Part shown: one piece after another, positions 48,836 to 59,340 of the stretch
How positions within the stretch are numbered: the first letter of the stretch is position 1
Layout of the letters: each line of letters begins with the position of its first letter
Source of the DNA: Theocolax elegans
Lineage: Eukaryota > Arthropoda > Insecta > Hymenoptera > Cerocephalidae
Reading direction: 5' to 3'
Length of the DNA: 64,000 nucleotides
NCBI GenBank assembly: GCA_026168455.1
Contig: CM047428.1
Coordinates: forward strand, 38,004,546 to 38,068,545
Position numbers and translations under genes: made by a program
Notes under the pieces: model-generated
Database searches by the model: none
Seen by the model: only the letters and a program-made list of their open reading frames with translations
What the model was told of the DNA's origin: nothing

Positions 48836-51733
48836 CTAATCACTGCTCTTATCAACTAAGTAATTATATAATCTATTCTTAAAAATATTGACACTAGTAC
48901 TTAAACGCAGTTCGGCAAGAAGCGAATCCCATAGATCCATGGCCTGTATTGTATACGAATTTCGGTACGTACTTGTACTAGCTAGAGGGCGCTCAAAACT
49001 AGAATAATTAATACGAGCTGATCGTCGCGCTTCACTACTAGGTGATGGTAATAAATCAAGTAAATAAACAGGTTTTCTAATAGTAAGTACCTTATATGTT
49101 AACAGTCCAAGGAAATACATACGCCTAGTACTTACAGACAACCAGTGCAATTTCTTATAATAGGGCTGGAGTCTAGTGTCCTTTTTTAACTTAAAAATAT
49201 ATCGCACACAGACATTTAACAATCGCTGAAGTTTTACATTTAGATACTCTGGTAGGTCATTATAAACTACGCAGACATAATCGAAGTAAGGAAGGGTTAA
49301 TGAAGTGACTAATTTTTTCCTCAATGTAAAAGACAAAAAATTCCCTTTATTTCGGAGTTTGTGTAGGACACCATGAACACGTGATATAATACCTGCTACA
49401 TGAGAATTCCACTGTAAATTTTCAGTAATCGTAAGACCTAGATTGCGAACAGAACTCACCAATTTTATTTCATGATTATCAATTATTATAGGGCGTAACA
49501 TTTCTCTATTCAAATACCTTAGCTGTTGGACAGAACCTATTAGTAATGCTTTGGTTTTACCAAAGTTTAACTTAAGACCGTGAGTTTGGGCCCATTTAGC
49601 AACCCGTTCACCATCCTGAATCAATTTATCAATTGCTGAATTGCAATCAGAAGGTTTAACATGAATATAAAGTTGAAAGTCATCAGCAAATAACATACCA
49701 TGGGTGAATTGGAGCACACCAATTAAGGTATTAATAAAAATTAGAAATATAAGTGGCCCTGGGGTTGAACCTTGGGGTACGCCAGACGAAGTTTCAATAA
49801 AATCCGATGTAATATTATCAGGACCCACAACAGCTTGGGATCGGCCAGTAAGGTATGAGAAAAACCATTTAATAACATCATCAGCGAAATTAAGACGTTT
49901 TAATATCTTAAAAAGTTCTACATGGTTGATGGTATCAAACGCTTTACTAAAATCAAATAAAACTAAAAATGTGATCTGACCCCTTTCAATGGCCAATCGT
50001 ACATCTTCAACAACTTTCAAAAGAGCTGTTTGGGTACTAAAGGATCTGCGGAACCCAGATTGAAAGGGCGATAAAATATTATTGAATTCTAGATGGGCAG
50101 TAATCTGACTAGTAACCAGCTGATCAAACACCTTCGCAAAATGAGGAAGATTAGCAATTGGACGGGTGTCGGAAGGCGTCAAAGGCTTAGATGTTTTACT
50201 GACCGGGACAATCGAAGCACGTTTCCATATTTCAGGGTATTGCCTGCTCGTAAGGGATAAATTAAACAAAGTGGTTAGGTATGGAACAATTATAGAGAAT
50301 ACATCCTTAAAGTATATTAATGAGAGACCATCCATGCTGTAACTTTTGGTCTTAGAGAGACAAGAAGATAGAGCAACCTCTACTTCCTGAGGTGTAACAA
50401 ATGTAAATTCAAACAAAGGATAATTATGAGCAGGAGGCAAACTAATAATATCACATAATTGTTCAATGGTACAACTTGGATGTTGACGGCTAACTGAGGA
50501 ATAATGTCGAATGAGTTCTTCAACAGAAAAAAATTTTAAAGGAGAATTTTGCCTGTCTCCAACGATTCCTAATCTATTTAGAAGTCGCCAACAGTGAGAC
50601 TGATCAGAGTTTTCGGACAAAGATTTCTCATAGAAAACGTCACGTGCCACTTTTATTTCACGTTTTATCTCTTTACGCAAAGACTTATAATGAGCTAAGA
50701 TAACTGGATCACGGCGACGCTTAGCAGTCTTGTAGAGACGGTTGCGGATTTTACACTTGAGTTTAAGTTCAGATGTTAGCCAGGGAGCAGGACGCTGACG
50801 TACATGCCTCGTAACAATAGGAGCGTACCTATCTAAATTTATAATAAGGACGTTACGTAGAGCACTAAGGTACAAATCAACAGTTTGAGGTAGATTGGGG
50901 GATTCAAATACGGCATTAAGGTCAGCAGAGATTGATGTAGCAAAGAGAGAGTGGGAAAAATTATTGAAATTTCGCGTCGTAACCAATTTATGTTTAGGTA
51001 CTACTGCATTCAACTTATAGTCTATGTAAATAAAATCATGGCCATTTATAAAAGGGCTCTGCGATTGTTGTGTTGAGAGGACCTTATCACTTGAATCAAC
51101 AAGTATCACATCCAACCATGTACTAGTAGAATCCCTATGGTGAGTTGCTTTGAAGGGTACAAGATAATAAGAATTTTCAGAGATTAAATCCCTTAGGTGC
51201 TTGCTATAATAATCATCAATAAGTAGGTTCGAATTAAAATCACCTGCTATAATAACATTACTATATAAGTGGGAACGTTCTTGGAGTGCATTAAAAAATT
51301 TACTTAAAACATGGCCTTTAGGTCGCCTGTAACATGAAGCAAGTAAGATTTTATTGGTATTTAAAGCTAACTCTAATATTAAATATTCGGTCTCGTTGAG
51401 ATTATTTATTTGTGGAGTATCAAGTACTTTGAATGAGATACCACTACGTATGTAACATGCAATACCGCCACCCTGCATATATTCGCGTCTTCCAGTAGTC
51501 GACAAAAGACCTCTGTCATTACGTACCAAAGAATAGTTAGAGATGTTATAAGTTGAGTCAGGTCGACTAGGTGTTAACCATGACTCAGAAATTGACAAAA
51601 TGTCAATGTCTTCAGTACCAAGGAAAGCCTCAATTTCAGCTAAATGATCCAGTATTGAATTTGCATTAATTTGAGCTACTCTAATCTTAGAATCACAGTG
51701 GGTAGTAGATTGGTAACTAATATTTGAAGGCAG
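48836..51733 (-). CDS. CR1-type ORF2: AP endonuclease and reverse transcriptase
   Basis: Open from the codon after the ORF1 stop to 48836 (about 965 codons), with no ATG before the endonuclease core. Endonuclease: VAQINANSILDH, ISESWLTPS, IAGDFNSN, and a C-terminal NGHDFIYIDY. RT: DGLSLIYFKDVF, FQSGFRRSFSTQTALLKV, LFDFSKAFDTINH, SSGVPQGSTPGPL and the catalytic FADD (MLFADDFQLY). The C-terminal segment (KLQRLLNVCVRYIF ... LHWLSVSTRR) is standard for CR1/Jockey-like elements. The frame is intact. It is in the same frame as ORF1, separated by a single TGA (51734-51736). Confidence 0.92.
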   Translation of the reverse strand: MPSNISYQSTTHCDSKIRVAQINANSILDHLAEIEAFLGTEDIDILSISESWLTPSRPDSTYNISNYSLVRNDRGLLSTTGRREYMQGGGIACYIRSGISFKVLDTPQINNLNETEYLILELALNTNKILLASCYRRPKGHVLSKFFNALQERSHLYSNVIIAGDFNSNLLIDDYYSKHLRDLISENSYYLVPFKATHHRDSTSTWLDVILVDSSDKVLSTQQSQSPFINGHDFIYIDYKLNAVVPKHKLVTTRNFNNFSHSLFATSISADLNAVFESPNLPQTVDLYLSALRNVLIINLDRYAPIVTRHVRQRPAPWLTSELKLKCKIRNRLYKTAKRRRDPVILAHYKSLRKEIKREIKVARDVFYEKSLSENSDQSHCWRLLNRLGIVGDRQNSPLKFFSVEELIRHYSSVSRQHPSCTIEQLCDIISLPPAHNYPLFEFTFVTPQEVEVALSSCLSKTKSYSMDGLSLIYFKDVFSIIVPYLTTLFNLSLTSRQYPEIWKRASIVPVSKTSKPLTPSDTRPIANLPHFAKVFDQLVTSQITAHLEFNNILSPFQSGFRRSFSTQTALLKVVEDVRLAIERGQITFLVLFDFSKAFDTINHVELFKILKRLNFADDVIKWFFSYLTGRSQAVVGPDNITSDFIETSSGVPQGSTPGPLIFLIFINTLIGVLQFTHGMLFADDFQLYIHVKPSDCNSAIDKLIQDGERVAKWAQTHGLKLNFGKTKALLIGSVQQLRYLNREMLRPIIIDNHEIKLVSSVRNLGLTITENLQWNSHVAGIISRVHGVLHKLRNKGNFLSFTLRKKLVTSLTLPYFDYVCVVYNDLPEYLNVKLQRLLNVCVRYIFKLKKDTRLQPYYKKLHWLSVSTRRMYFLGLLTYKVLTIRKPVYLLDLLPSPSSEARRSARINYSSFERPLASTSTYRNSYTIQAMDLWDSLLAELRLSTSVNIFKNRLYNYLVDKSSD

Positions 51734-51736
51734 TCA
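51734..51736 (-). promoter_or_regulatory. In-frame UGA between CR1-type ORF1 and ORF2
   Basis: TTA-TGA-CTG on the minus strand. ORF2 continues in the same frame with no ATG for about 50 codons or more, so readthrough, or reinitiation at a non-AUG codon, is the simplest route. UGA-CUN is close to known leaky contexts (UGA-CUA). Inference only. Confidence 0.5.
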
Positions 51737-52795
51737 TAACAAATTGTCTAGATCAGAAGCAGTAATGATCTGCACACGATCAGCATTATCATCTTTCCGT
51801 ACAAAAATTTTTCCATCGCGCGACCAGATATATTTGTAGTTGAGCGGCTCAAGTTTACTCTTAGTTAATAAGCGCAGTTCATGTATGGAAGCCGGTAACA
51901 TTTCATACAGATTCAAATGTTTGTCTGACAAATCACCCGAGTTTTCAACCAGCTGGCAGTATTTAATTACGCCAAATTTTCGCTTAGTTTCCAACACAAA
52001 ATTTCGCACATCATTAGACTTGAATCTAATAATAAAAGATTTCGTTGAGAGGCTATGTGAAGATGAAGTAGAGGCAGTTGCATTATTAACAGTAGACACT
52101 AAAAAAGGACGAACTTCAAGTATGTCACAATACAAGTTCTCAAGTTTAAGCAATGACAAAATTCTCTTTGAGAGCTCACTAAAAGATACCTCACAAGTAG
52201 ATGGAATGCCAGTAACTCTGAGTTGGGTGTTTGAAGAGGCATTTGCATACAGTTCTTTGAGCTGCTGAACTTCAGCACGCAGTGTAGCATTTTCATTTTC
52301 AAGCGCAGACATACGGTTACTAAAAGCTTCGAAGTTTTTATCTAACCTATCAAGCTTGTCTTTAATAAAATTAGAGTCCGCTCTAGAGCTATTAAATAAA
52401 AAGGCTGATTGCTGAGATTGGGACATAGATTCCCAGTTACTCGGTAAATCCATATTGTCCGAGAGGGTTTTCGTAGAGGAGGTATTAAGTGAACTGTCGA
52501 GCGAAGAATTCAAAGAAGAATTTAGTTCACGCACAGCATCAAAGGTGGAATGACGCGCGGAAATCGATACTGAAGAAGAGGTACTACCATTAATACTAAG
52601 TAGATACTGCGACTTCAGAATAGGCTTATTCAAATTTAAATTACAGCAGAGATCAGCCGGCTTATTTTTTAAATATTGTTTCACACAGCCAGGGTGGAAA
52701 AGTTTATCGCACGATTTACACGTTACAATATAGGCCGAAATGTGCCTAGTGCATCTAAAACATTTAATTACACTCGATTTTGAATATCCACTCAT
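51734..52795 (-). CDS. CR1-type ORF1 with PHD-like zinc finger
   Basis: 353 residues. N-terminal Cys/His cluster C12, C15, C27, C30, H35, C38, then CC near 51, a PHD/ZZ-like pattern seen in CR1 ORF1s. A Ser/Asn-rich linker follows, a coiled coil at about 155-205 (LDRLDKNFEAFSNRM ... LRAEVQQLKELY), and then a basic C-terminal RNA-binding-like domain. It probably coats the element RNA. The frame is intact and the ATG is at 52795. Confidence 0.88.
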   Translation of the reverse strand: MSGYSKSSVIKCFRCTRHISAYIVTCKSCDKLFHPGCVKQYLKNKPADLCCNLNLNKPILKSQYLLSINGSTSSSVSISARHSTFDAVRELNSSLNSSLDSSLNTSSTKTLSDNMDLPSNWESMSQSQQSAFLFNSSRADSNFIKDKLDRLDKNFEAFSNRMSALENENATLRAEVQQLKELYANASSNTQLRVTGIPSTCEVSFSELSKRILSLLKLENLYCDILEVRPFLVSTVNNATASTSSSHSLSTKSFIIRFKSNDVRNFVLETKRKFGVIKYCQLVENSGDLSDKHLNLYEMLPASIHELRLLTKSKLEPLNYKYIWSRDGKIFVRKDDNADRVQIITASDLDNLL

Positions 52796-53761
52796 TTAAG
52801 GTCACCCGCAGTGACAAAGATAAAGAAGAAATTTATAGATAGAACTTAGTAATTATAAGATTTAACAAACAAAAAATTTAACAAATAATAAATGCACTAG
52901 CAATCCCAACAACGAAGAATAAACTACTAATAAATACAAACGAAGAGATAAATAAAAGAGAGAAACAAATAAAAATAGATAAGTAAGAGAGTGGAACGTG
53001 TGAAATCAACACAATATGTTATCGTAAACCGTTTAGAAATAGCGACAAGCTCTCAGAAAGGTATGGGTGCAGCCATCTAGCGGATATTTCAAAAATTACG
53101 TGGTTGCCGCTCATAATAAAACCATGTGCTTAGATAACCTACAAGCGTACGCAATTAAACATAATTTTTAACAACCAGCATTTGCGCAAATTATATTAAC
53201 AAATAAGAAATTTGTTAAATTAAATAAAATACTATTTGTACTAAGCACACTAGCATAAAATTAAAGTAAAAAATAACCAAAAGAAAAATAAATGCGCATA
53301 CCCATGTACAAGTATTCACACATACATACAAATACAAACAGACACACAGGTCGGTATTGCGTTAGGTCTGTTAGCTAAGTTAATCCACACGGATACACTG
53401 TTTATAACGTCAACGGAAAGTCACACTTATAGTCACTAAACCGGCGTACACTACTTGAGCAGGTGAGAACGCACTTCACAACAGCTTAGCAGACAGCATG
53501 GAAGTGGTCACTTTGACGTCACTACAGAAGCACAAAACATTGGTTTAAATGGACGACCTCCAGCCAGGTGAAATGAAGAATAAAAATGCTTTAAACAGTG
53601 ATCCCAACGGCTCTAGGCATGGAAACACAAAATGTATTAGGCCAAGACGAGCCCCCAGGAGTCAAGAATGCTGCAATACAGAAGAACTCACAAACGTGTG
53701 TAAGTGTATGTTGCAATGATTAATATAAGTGAGAGCAACAAAAGCAACCTGTGTACACTTA
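52796..53761 (-). other. CR1-type element 5' UTR
   Basis: About 970 bp, no ORF, AT-rich toward ORF1 and more balanced near the 5' end. An internal promoter is expected but not identified. Confidence 0.6.
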
Positions 53762-54380
53762 CCGAGAGAGAGAGAGAGAAAGTGAGAGAGTTTAGTTAAA
53801 ATATTTTGATTTACCCTTTTTCTTTCTTCTCCTCGTGAACGTCGTCAACCAGGAAACTCACAACTGATCGCAATCGTGGCGGATGATAAACTGACCACTG
53901 CAGGAAGCTTTTGCGCTTCAATCACCTATCTCCCACCACACATACCCTAAAATTTGCTGACGTTTAAATATTGCAGCCATCGCAAAATTAGTTTCGCACG
54001 TACTAGTTCTGATAAATATTGCAAAATTTACAAAAATTTGTCCAAACTCTGTGACTGTATTACTCTGAATATGTTCCTTTATATAAATTTTTAAATATAA
54101 TTTCAAATAAAATTTTCTCACGGACAATGGGGTAGAAGGTGGGGTGGGGGAGTGAGAAAGGTAAGTAATTTATAAATCATTATTTATAGTAATAATTATT
54201 TATTCTAAGTACTTCGATCGATATTACAAGAATTATATAATGGTAATTTTCAAAAGTTACACATACATATATTTTACTAACAATCCGAATAAATCGATTT
54301 ATTCAATAGTACCACAAGCTTATACAAATGTAGTGCAATTAATTAATACACCACTATAGATACATCTTCTTCACTTAAAA

Positions 54381-54563
54381 TTAATCATTTTTCTGTAAAT
54401 TATCGATGACATTCTTTATAATAATACTCTTATCCACCACACGCGCCGCATATTCAACATCGCACATCATGAAATACGTATATTGAGCATTTTCTTTATT
54501 TTGTAACGTAGATTTGACTATACACACAATTTCATCCAACACAACAGTCATACATTTTGCCAC
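54381..54563 (-). CDS. Third copy of Polinton small ORF b
   Basis: 60 residues, same start and length as 43303-43485, on the minus strand. Unknown function. Confidence 0.4.
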   Translation of the reverse strand: MAKCMTVVLDEIVCIVKSTLQNKENAQYTYFMMCDVEYAARVVDKSIIIKNVIDNLQKND

Positions 54564-54701
54564 CTTTGTTAAATATTCAATCCACTTATCAATACATTTA
54601 CACAGTTTTTTAATATTTTCAAAGGTTATTCGTTTAAATACCGTAGAACGTCGATATCGCTTTTTTATCGGCTCCTCGCTCTCCTCCTCCTCCTCCTCCC
54701 T

Positions 54702-54983
54702 CTACGTATTCTCAATAAGCTCGATTGCTCGATCCGAATAGCTAATAGTGAATCGAATAATGTACCCAGGGATGCTAATCTGCTGGTCATAAACGTCAAA
54801 ATAATTATCAATTTTTTCAAATTCACTTTTGAAGGCTTCCCAAGTTTCCGGGGAAAATGCAAGTCCGCAAAAATCCTGACCACTGATGCGTATTATCGGT
54901 CGAAAATCCTGACTCTCGATCGAAGAATTCTCCAGTCTGACAAGTATTATTTTGTTGTATGAATTATTTAACCCGTAGACCAT
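54702..54983 (-). pseudogene. Third copy of Polinton small ORF a, truncated
   Basis: 93 residues. It keeps the N-terminal and middle parts (FCGLAFSPETWEAF). A changed codon (TAG in place of CAG) ends the frame after IELIENT, removing the acidic/basic tail. Confidence 0.5.
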
Positions 54984-55064
54984 CGGTATACTTGATGACA
55001 GCGGTATTTACGTGCAGCCATGATGTTTTTTCTCCCCACTTGCTTTACAACTGTTCGCTTGCGA

Positions 55065-55812
55065 AAAATGTGATCTTTTGAGCGGTGTTAGATCAAAATC
55101 GATTGTGGCGTGGTCGCCTTTTTTTGATATTCAATATTTCTGGGCGTTCTATCTCTTTGAGATTTTAAAATTAAGAATTGTAACCCAGGTAGATAAGTTT
55201 TAGAGATTATTATGAACAACAATTGTTTGTAAGGTTTCTTCAAAAAAATCAATAGATTTTGAGATAAATGGCTTTGAAAATAGAAATTTTCCTAAAAAAT
55301 TGAAAAATTTCCATTTTTTATGGTAGAATAACTCTCAGGCAAATAATTTTTAACCCCTAAATTTTTTTTTCTATCTTCTGTAAGATATTTCCAGCCTATT
55401 TTCAAATTTTGGAGCGATTTAAAATTTTCATCGTACCACTTGACGTGAAATAGCCCATATATATATACATATATATATGTATATATTTGGGTACTTAAGG
55501 TATATTCTTTTCGGCTATCTATACGCTTGTATTATTCGTAAAGGCAAACCTCATATTTTATGTTATTTCGATTGCTGAACCAACCGTGTCGCTTAAAACA
55601 ATTACTATTTGATACTACAATTTATTTATAATAATTATTCGTTGCATTGCATTTTATTTGCAATATTCGCGGCTTGAAATGCACTTTATTAACAATAATT
55701 CATGATTAAAACGACAACAATTTTTAATTAAATCTGCATTTATTTATAATAATTCTTATTTCGATTATTAATTATTAATTATTAAGTGATTTTTTTTCGT
55801 CCATGCAGTGTA
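55065..55812. other. Unassigned AT-rich sequence
   Basis: No gene supported. A TA/CA-alternating stretch lies at about 55457-55490. The left limit is the break in Polinton homology. Confidence 0.5.
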
Positions 55813-55875
55813 TTTAGGAGTAGTTTAGGTTTTCCTCGATATTGATGAACAAACCATATTTATTTATTTGGCGAC

Positions 55876-55905
55876 GTTTCGATGGATATCCTCCATCCTC
55901 ATCAG
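55876..55905 (-). ncRNA. Hammerhead ribozyme-like core, left arm
   Basis: The minus strand holds CTGATGAG, a short stem (GATGG/CCATC) with a 7-base loop, and CGAAAC, matching the conserved hammerhead core. Such motifs are known in Penelope-like terminal repeats. Stems I and III were not proven. Confidence 0.5.
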
Positions 55906-56868
55906 GCTATACCTTTTTATTAAAAATTGATTTCATTTTACAACATCTTTTAAACACAATTTTTACATATACAAAACTAAGTTACTTACTATTTCGTCAA
56001 TATATAGGTATACACATATTATTAACAACATCTCTGATGCGTCGCTCTATATTTGAAAACAATGATTAAAATAACAATCGTTTAACAATTTTTGCACAGA
56101 GATTGAAGTTATATATAACATACCTTTCTCCTATTGTTGTGTCCATAATCAACACAAAAAATTGAAAATTAAATAAATACTTAAAGAACATTACAAAATA
56201 AATTAACACATAATCACACATATTAAGCAAAAGGCAGTCAAATATTAAAATAAAGCTAACAATGTATATCACAGACGGTTAATACTGAAAAATTTGAAAT
56301 ATCACGTCCCCCATTTTCAGAGACACCTATGCGATCAATCTTAATCAGATCGACAACACAGTCATCCCCACCACAGGCGCGAAACTTCAAATGAAGTAAA
56401 TTATGTGTACTGATAAGTAATAAAAATTAATAAATTATTTATGATTATTTACAAGAGAATTCAAAAAATTTTTTTATAAGACTAAATTAAAATTTACTAT
56501 TTCAATAAAAAATATTTTTTCCCGTTAAAACAATTAATAAATGGTAATAAAAATTTAAAAAATTAAATTTAAGTAGTTAAGTATTTTATTAAATTTTAAA
56601 TATAGTAGATTAACTAAACAATTTTTATAATAATGAAGAATCTTTTAATTATGAACCTAAATGAGAAGAAATTTAAAAAAAAAAAAAAAAAAGAAAGACC
56701 AAAAATATATATTTGAATTTACCGCGTCGCGCATCGTGCAAGACACAATACGCGCATCGATCAACACGCAAGCCGATCACTCACCTTATCCAAACATCTG
56801 ATCGATATACATTGATTTGAGGTTATGTCGTAGGGGAGAGATACACATTATAATTTATTGGTGTTATT

Positions 56869-57246
56869 GTGAGGGGCAAAGATAAAATAGACAAATTAAC
56901 TAAAACTAATGTAGTGTATAAAATAGATTGTAAAGATTGTAATGCTAGTTATGTGGGTGAAACAAAGAGACAAGTAAAATGTCGTATTAAAGAACATAAA
57001 GCTAATATAAACAAAACTGAGTCGCACTATGTAATCAATGAACATATGCTCGCATATGATCATTCGTTAGATTTTGACAACGTCAAAATACTTGATACTG
57101 AAAAGAATTGGAAAAAACGAGTATTATCAGAAATGATCCACATAAATCTGCAACATAATGCGATCAATTGCAAAGACGATACTAGACATCTTAGCCAACA
57201 TTACAGTGACATTATCAATAGTATTAAATTAAAATCTAAATTATAA
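56869..57246 (+). CDS. Penelope-like GIY-YIG endonuclease domain
   Basis: 125 residues opening at GTG, no ATG, so it is the 3' part of a longer ORF. VVYKIDCKDC (the GIY equivalent with the family's Cys pair), SYVGETKRQ (the YIG equivalent), Arg in CRIKEH, and the putative catalytic Glu in VLSEMIHI are all present. In Penelope-like elements this domain follows the RT and nicks target DNA. The frame is intact, but RT is missing upstream. Confidence 0.85.
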   Translation: MRGKDKIDKLTKTNVVYKIDCKDCNASYVGETKRQVKCRIKEHKANINKTESHYVINEHMLAYDHSLDFDNVKILDTEKNWKKRVLSEMIHINLQHNAINCKDDTRHLSQHYSDIINSIKLKSKL

Positions 57247-58188
57247 TGTGTATCTCTCCCCTACGACATAACCTCAAATCAATGTATATCGATCAGATGT
57301 TTGGATAAGGTGAGTGATCGACTTGCGTGTTGATCGATGCGCGTATTGTGTCTTGCACGATGCGCGACGCGGTAAATTCAAATATATATTTTTGGTCTTT
57401 TTTTTTTTTTTTTTTTTTTAAATTTCTTCTCATTTAGGTTCATAATTAAAAGATTCTTCATTATTATAAAAATTGTTTAGTTAATCTACTATATTTAAAA
57501 TTTAATAAAATACTTAACTACTTAAATTTAATTTTTTAAATTTTTATTACCATTTATTAATTGTTTTAACGGGAAAAAATATTTTTTATTGAAATAGTAA
57601 ATTTTAATTTAGTCTTATAAAAAAATTTTTTGAATTCTCTTGTAAATAATCATAAATAATTTATTAATTTTTATTACTTATCAGTACACATAATTTACTT
57701 CATTTGAAGTTTCGCGCCTGTGGTGGGGATGATTGTGTTGTCGATCTGATTAAGATTGATCGCATAGGTGTCTCTGAAAACGGGGGACGTGATATTTCAA
57801 ATTTTTCAGTATTAACCGTCTGTGATATACATTGTTAGCTTTATTTTAATATTTGACTGCCTTTTGCTTAATATGTGTGATTATGTGTTAATTTATTTTG
57901 TAATGTTCTTTAAGTATTTATTTAATTTTCAATTTTTTGTGTTGATTATGGACACAACAATAGGGGAAAGGTATGTTATATATAACCTCAATCTCTGTGC
58001 AAAAATTGTTAAACGTTTGTTATTTTAATCATTGTTTTCAATTATAGAGCGACGCATCAGAGATGTTGTTAATAATATGTGTATACCTATATATTGACGA
58101 AATAGTAAGTAACTTAGTTTTGTATATGTAAAAATTGTGTTTAAAAGATGTTGTAAAATGAAATCAATTTTTAATAAAAAGGTATAGC

Positions 58189-58218
58189 CTGATGAGGATG
58201 GAGGATATCCATCGAAAC
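58189..58218 (+). ncRNA. Hammerhead ribozyme-like core, right arm
   Basis: Plus-strand mirror copy of 55876-55905: CTGATGAG, stem GATGG/CCATC, CGAAAC, followed by GTCGCC. Confidence 0.5.
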
Positions 58219-58281
58219 GTCGCCAAATAAATAAATATGGTTTGTTCATCAATATCGAGGAAAACCTAAACTACTCCTAAA

Positions 58282-58760
58282 TTAATTATTAATGTTTATA
58301 ATAAAAAAACCTTGTGTATATTTTATTCTATAATGTGTTAATGTGTTCGCCGTACACTTGTTTATTCAATCTAAATTAATCGTTATTCGACTTAAATAAT
58401 TTTATACAATTGTTAATAAAATAGTGTAATTTTATGTGTTTTTGCCCATTAAAAAGCTGTAAGAATTTAGTTACACGTGTTCATTTAAAGGAAAGCAGCA
58501 TATTATATTTAAATAAATAATGCATGATTAATACGAAATAAAACATATTATTTTATTTATCCCACATTATATCCTACATCTCTACTCTCAAAATAACTTC
58601 GCTCGCTACTCCCGGAGACGTAAGGCTAGTCCTAGTCAAACAAGAGCGAAAGGAACGCGAATGGTTTATTAACCATTTGCCTTCTTGTAATATTTTTTAT
58701 AGTGATTGGTGCAAGTCTGGACGTGACAATATCTAAATGATTTTTAGTGACTCTCATATG

Positions 58761-58794
<34 letters not shown>

Positions 58795-59340
58795 TTACTG
58801 CAGATAATATTAATTTGTCAAACCGAGTACAAGCACTTCATAATTATTATATAGTAAGAAAAATAAATAGATACGATCCATTCCATATAGAAATTCGTTT
58901 AATAGTTTAAAACATTAGAAATCTTTATTTTAACATTTTTTTAATCGTTAATCTACTTTCTTAAGTTAGTAAGAGAATATTCAAAATTAACTCGTGATAC
59001 ACCCAGCGGTGGTGCAAGTATTATTTCATTTAAAAAGAATAAAAATGAGAAAAATTTCTGTTTTATTACTTTTCCAGAAATTAATTTTGCACAAATGAAT
59101 ATTATTATAAAATTGTGTATTTTCTGCTGTAACTAAAAAAAAAAAAAAAAAATAATTGAGTAAGATAGATATTTTTCAGAAAAAATTAGTACATTCAGTT
59201 GGAAAAATATATTTATTTTTGAAAAGCAATACTTGCCGATTCCATTTTGATTTCAGTTGTGACGTTGCACTTTTGATTCTTAACGAGTTGTTCCCGTAGT
59301 GCAACGTGTCACTATGGCTTACTACAAATAAATAATAATA
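58282..59340. other. Non-coding AT-rich stretch with (TA)n
   Basis: No gene. (TA)n at about 58763-58792; A-runs near 59137-59152. A hairpin pair (GTGACGTTGCACT and AGTGCAACGTGTCAC) lies at about 59261-59312. Confidence 0.6.

Larger units (their letters stand above)
48563..53761 (-). mobile_element. CR1-type non-LTR retrotransposon
   Basis: Minus-strand element of about 5.2 kb with 5' UTR, ORF1 (PHD-like finger, coiled coil), ORF2 (endonuclease and RT, no RNase H) and a short 3' UTR. CCGAGAGAGA (48553-48562 and 53762-53771) is the probable target duplication, though the site is a GA-rich repeat. The long open ORFs mean a young copy. The ORF1 zinc finger and RT C-terminus point to the CR1/L2 group; the exact clade is not fixed. 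Confidence 0.9.
53762..55064 (-). repeat. Reversed Polinton right end (third full copy)
   Basis: Continues the reversed end: TIR remainder to about 54300, then ORF b (minus, 54381-54563) and ORF a (minus, 54702-54983, shortened by a changed codon in the Glu run). Homology stops at about 55064, matching about 42799 of the first copy, at GTTCGCTTGCGA. Beyond it the sequence is unrelated. This copy differs from the others at more positions. Confidence 0.9.
55813..58281 (+). mobile_element. Penelope-like element fragment with inverted arms
   Basis: Two arms of about 1,046 bp (55813-56858 and 57236-58281) are inverted copies with few differences, centred at 57047. They enclose a 377-bp core that is almost exactly a GIY-YIG endonuclease frame. 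The arms carry the CTGATGAG...CGAAAC core found in terminal repeats of Penelope-like elements. The RT is absent. Penelope-like copies are often found 5'-truncated and with inverted partial copies, which fits. Confidence 0.78.
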
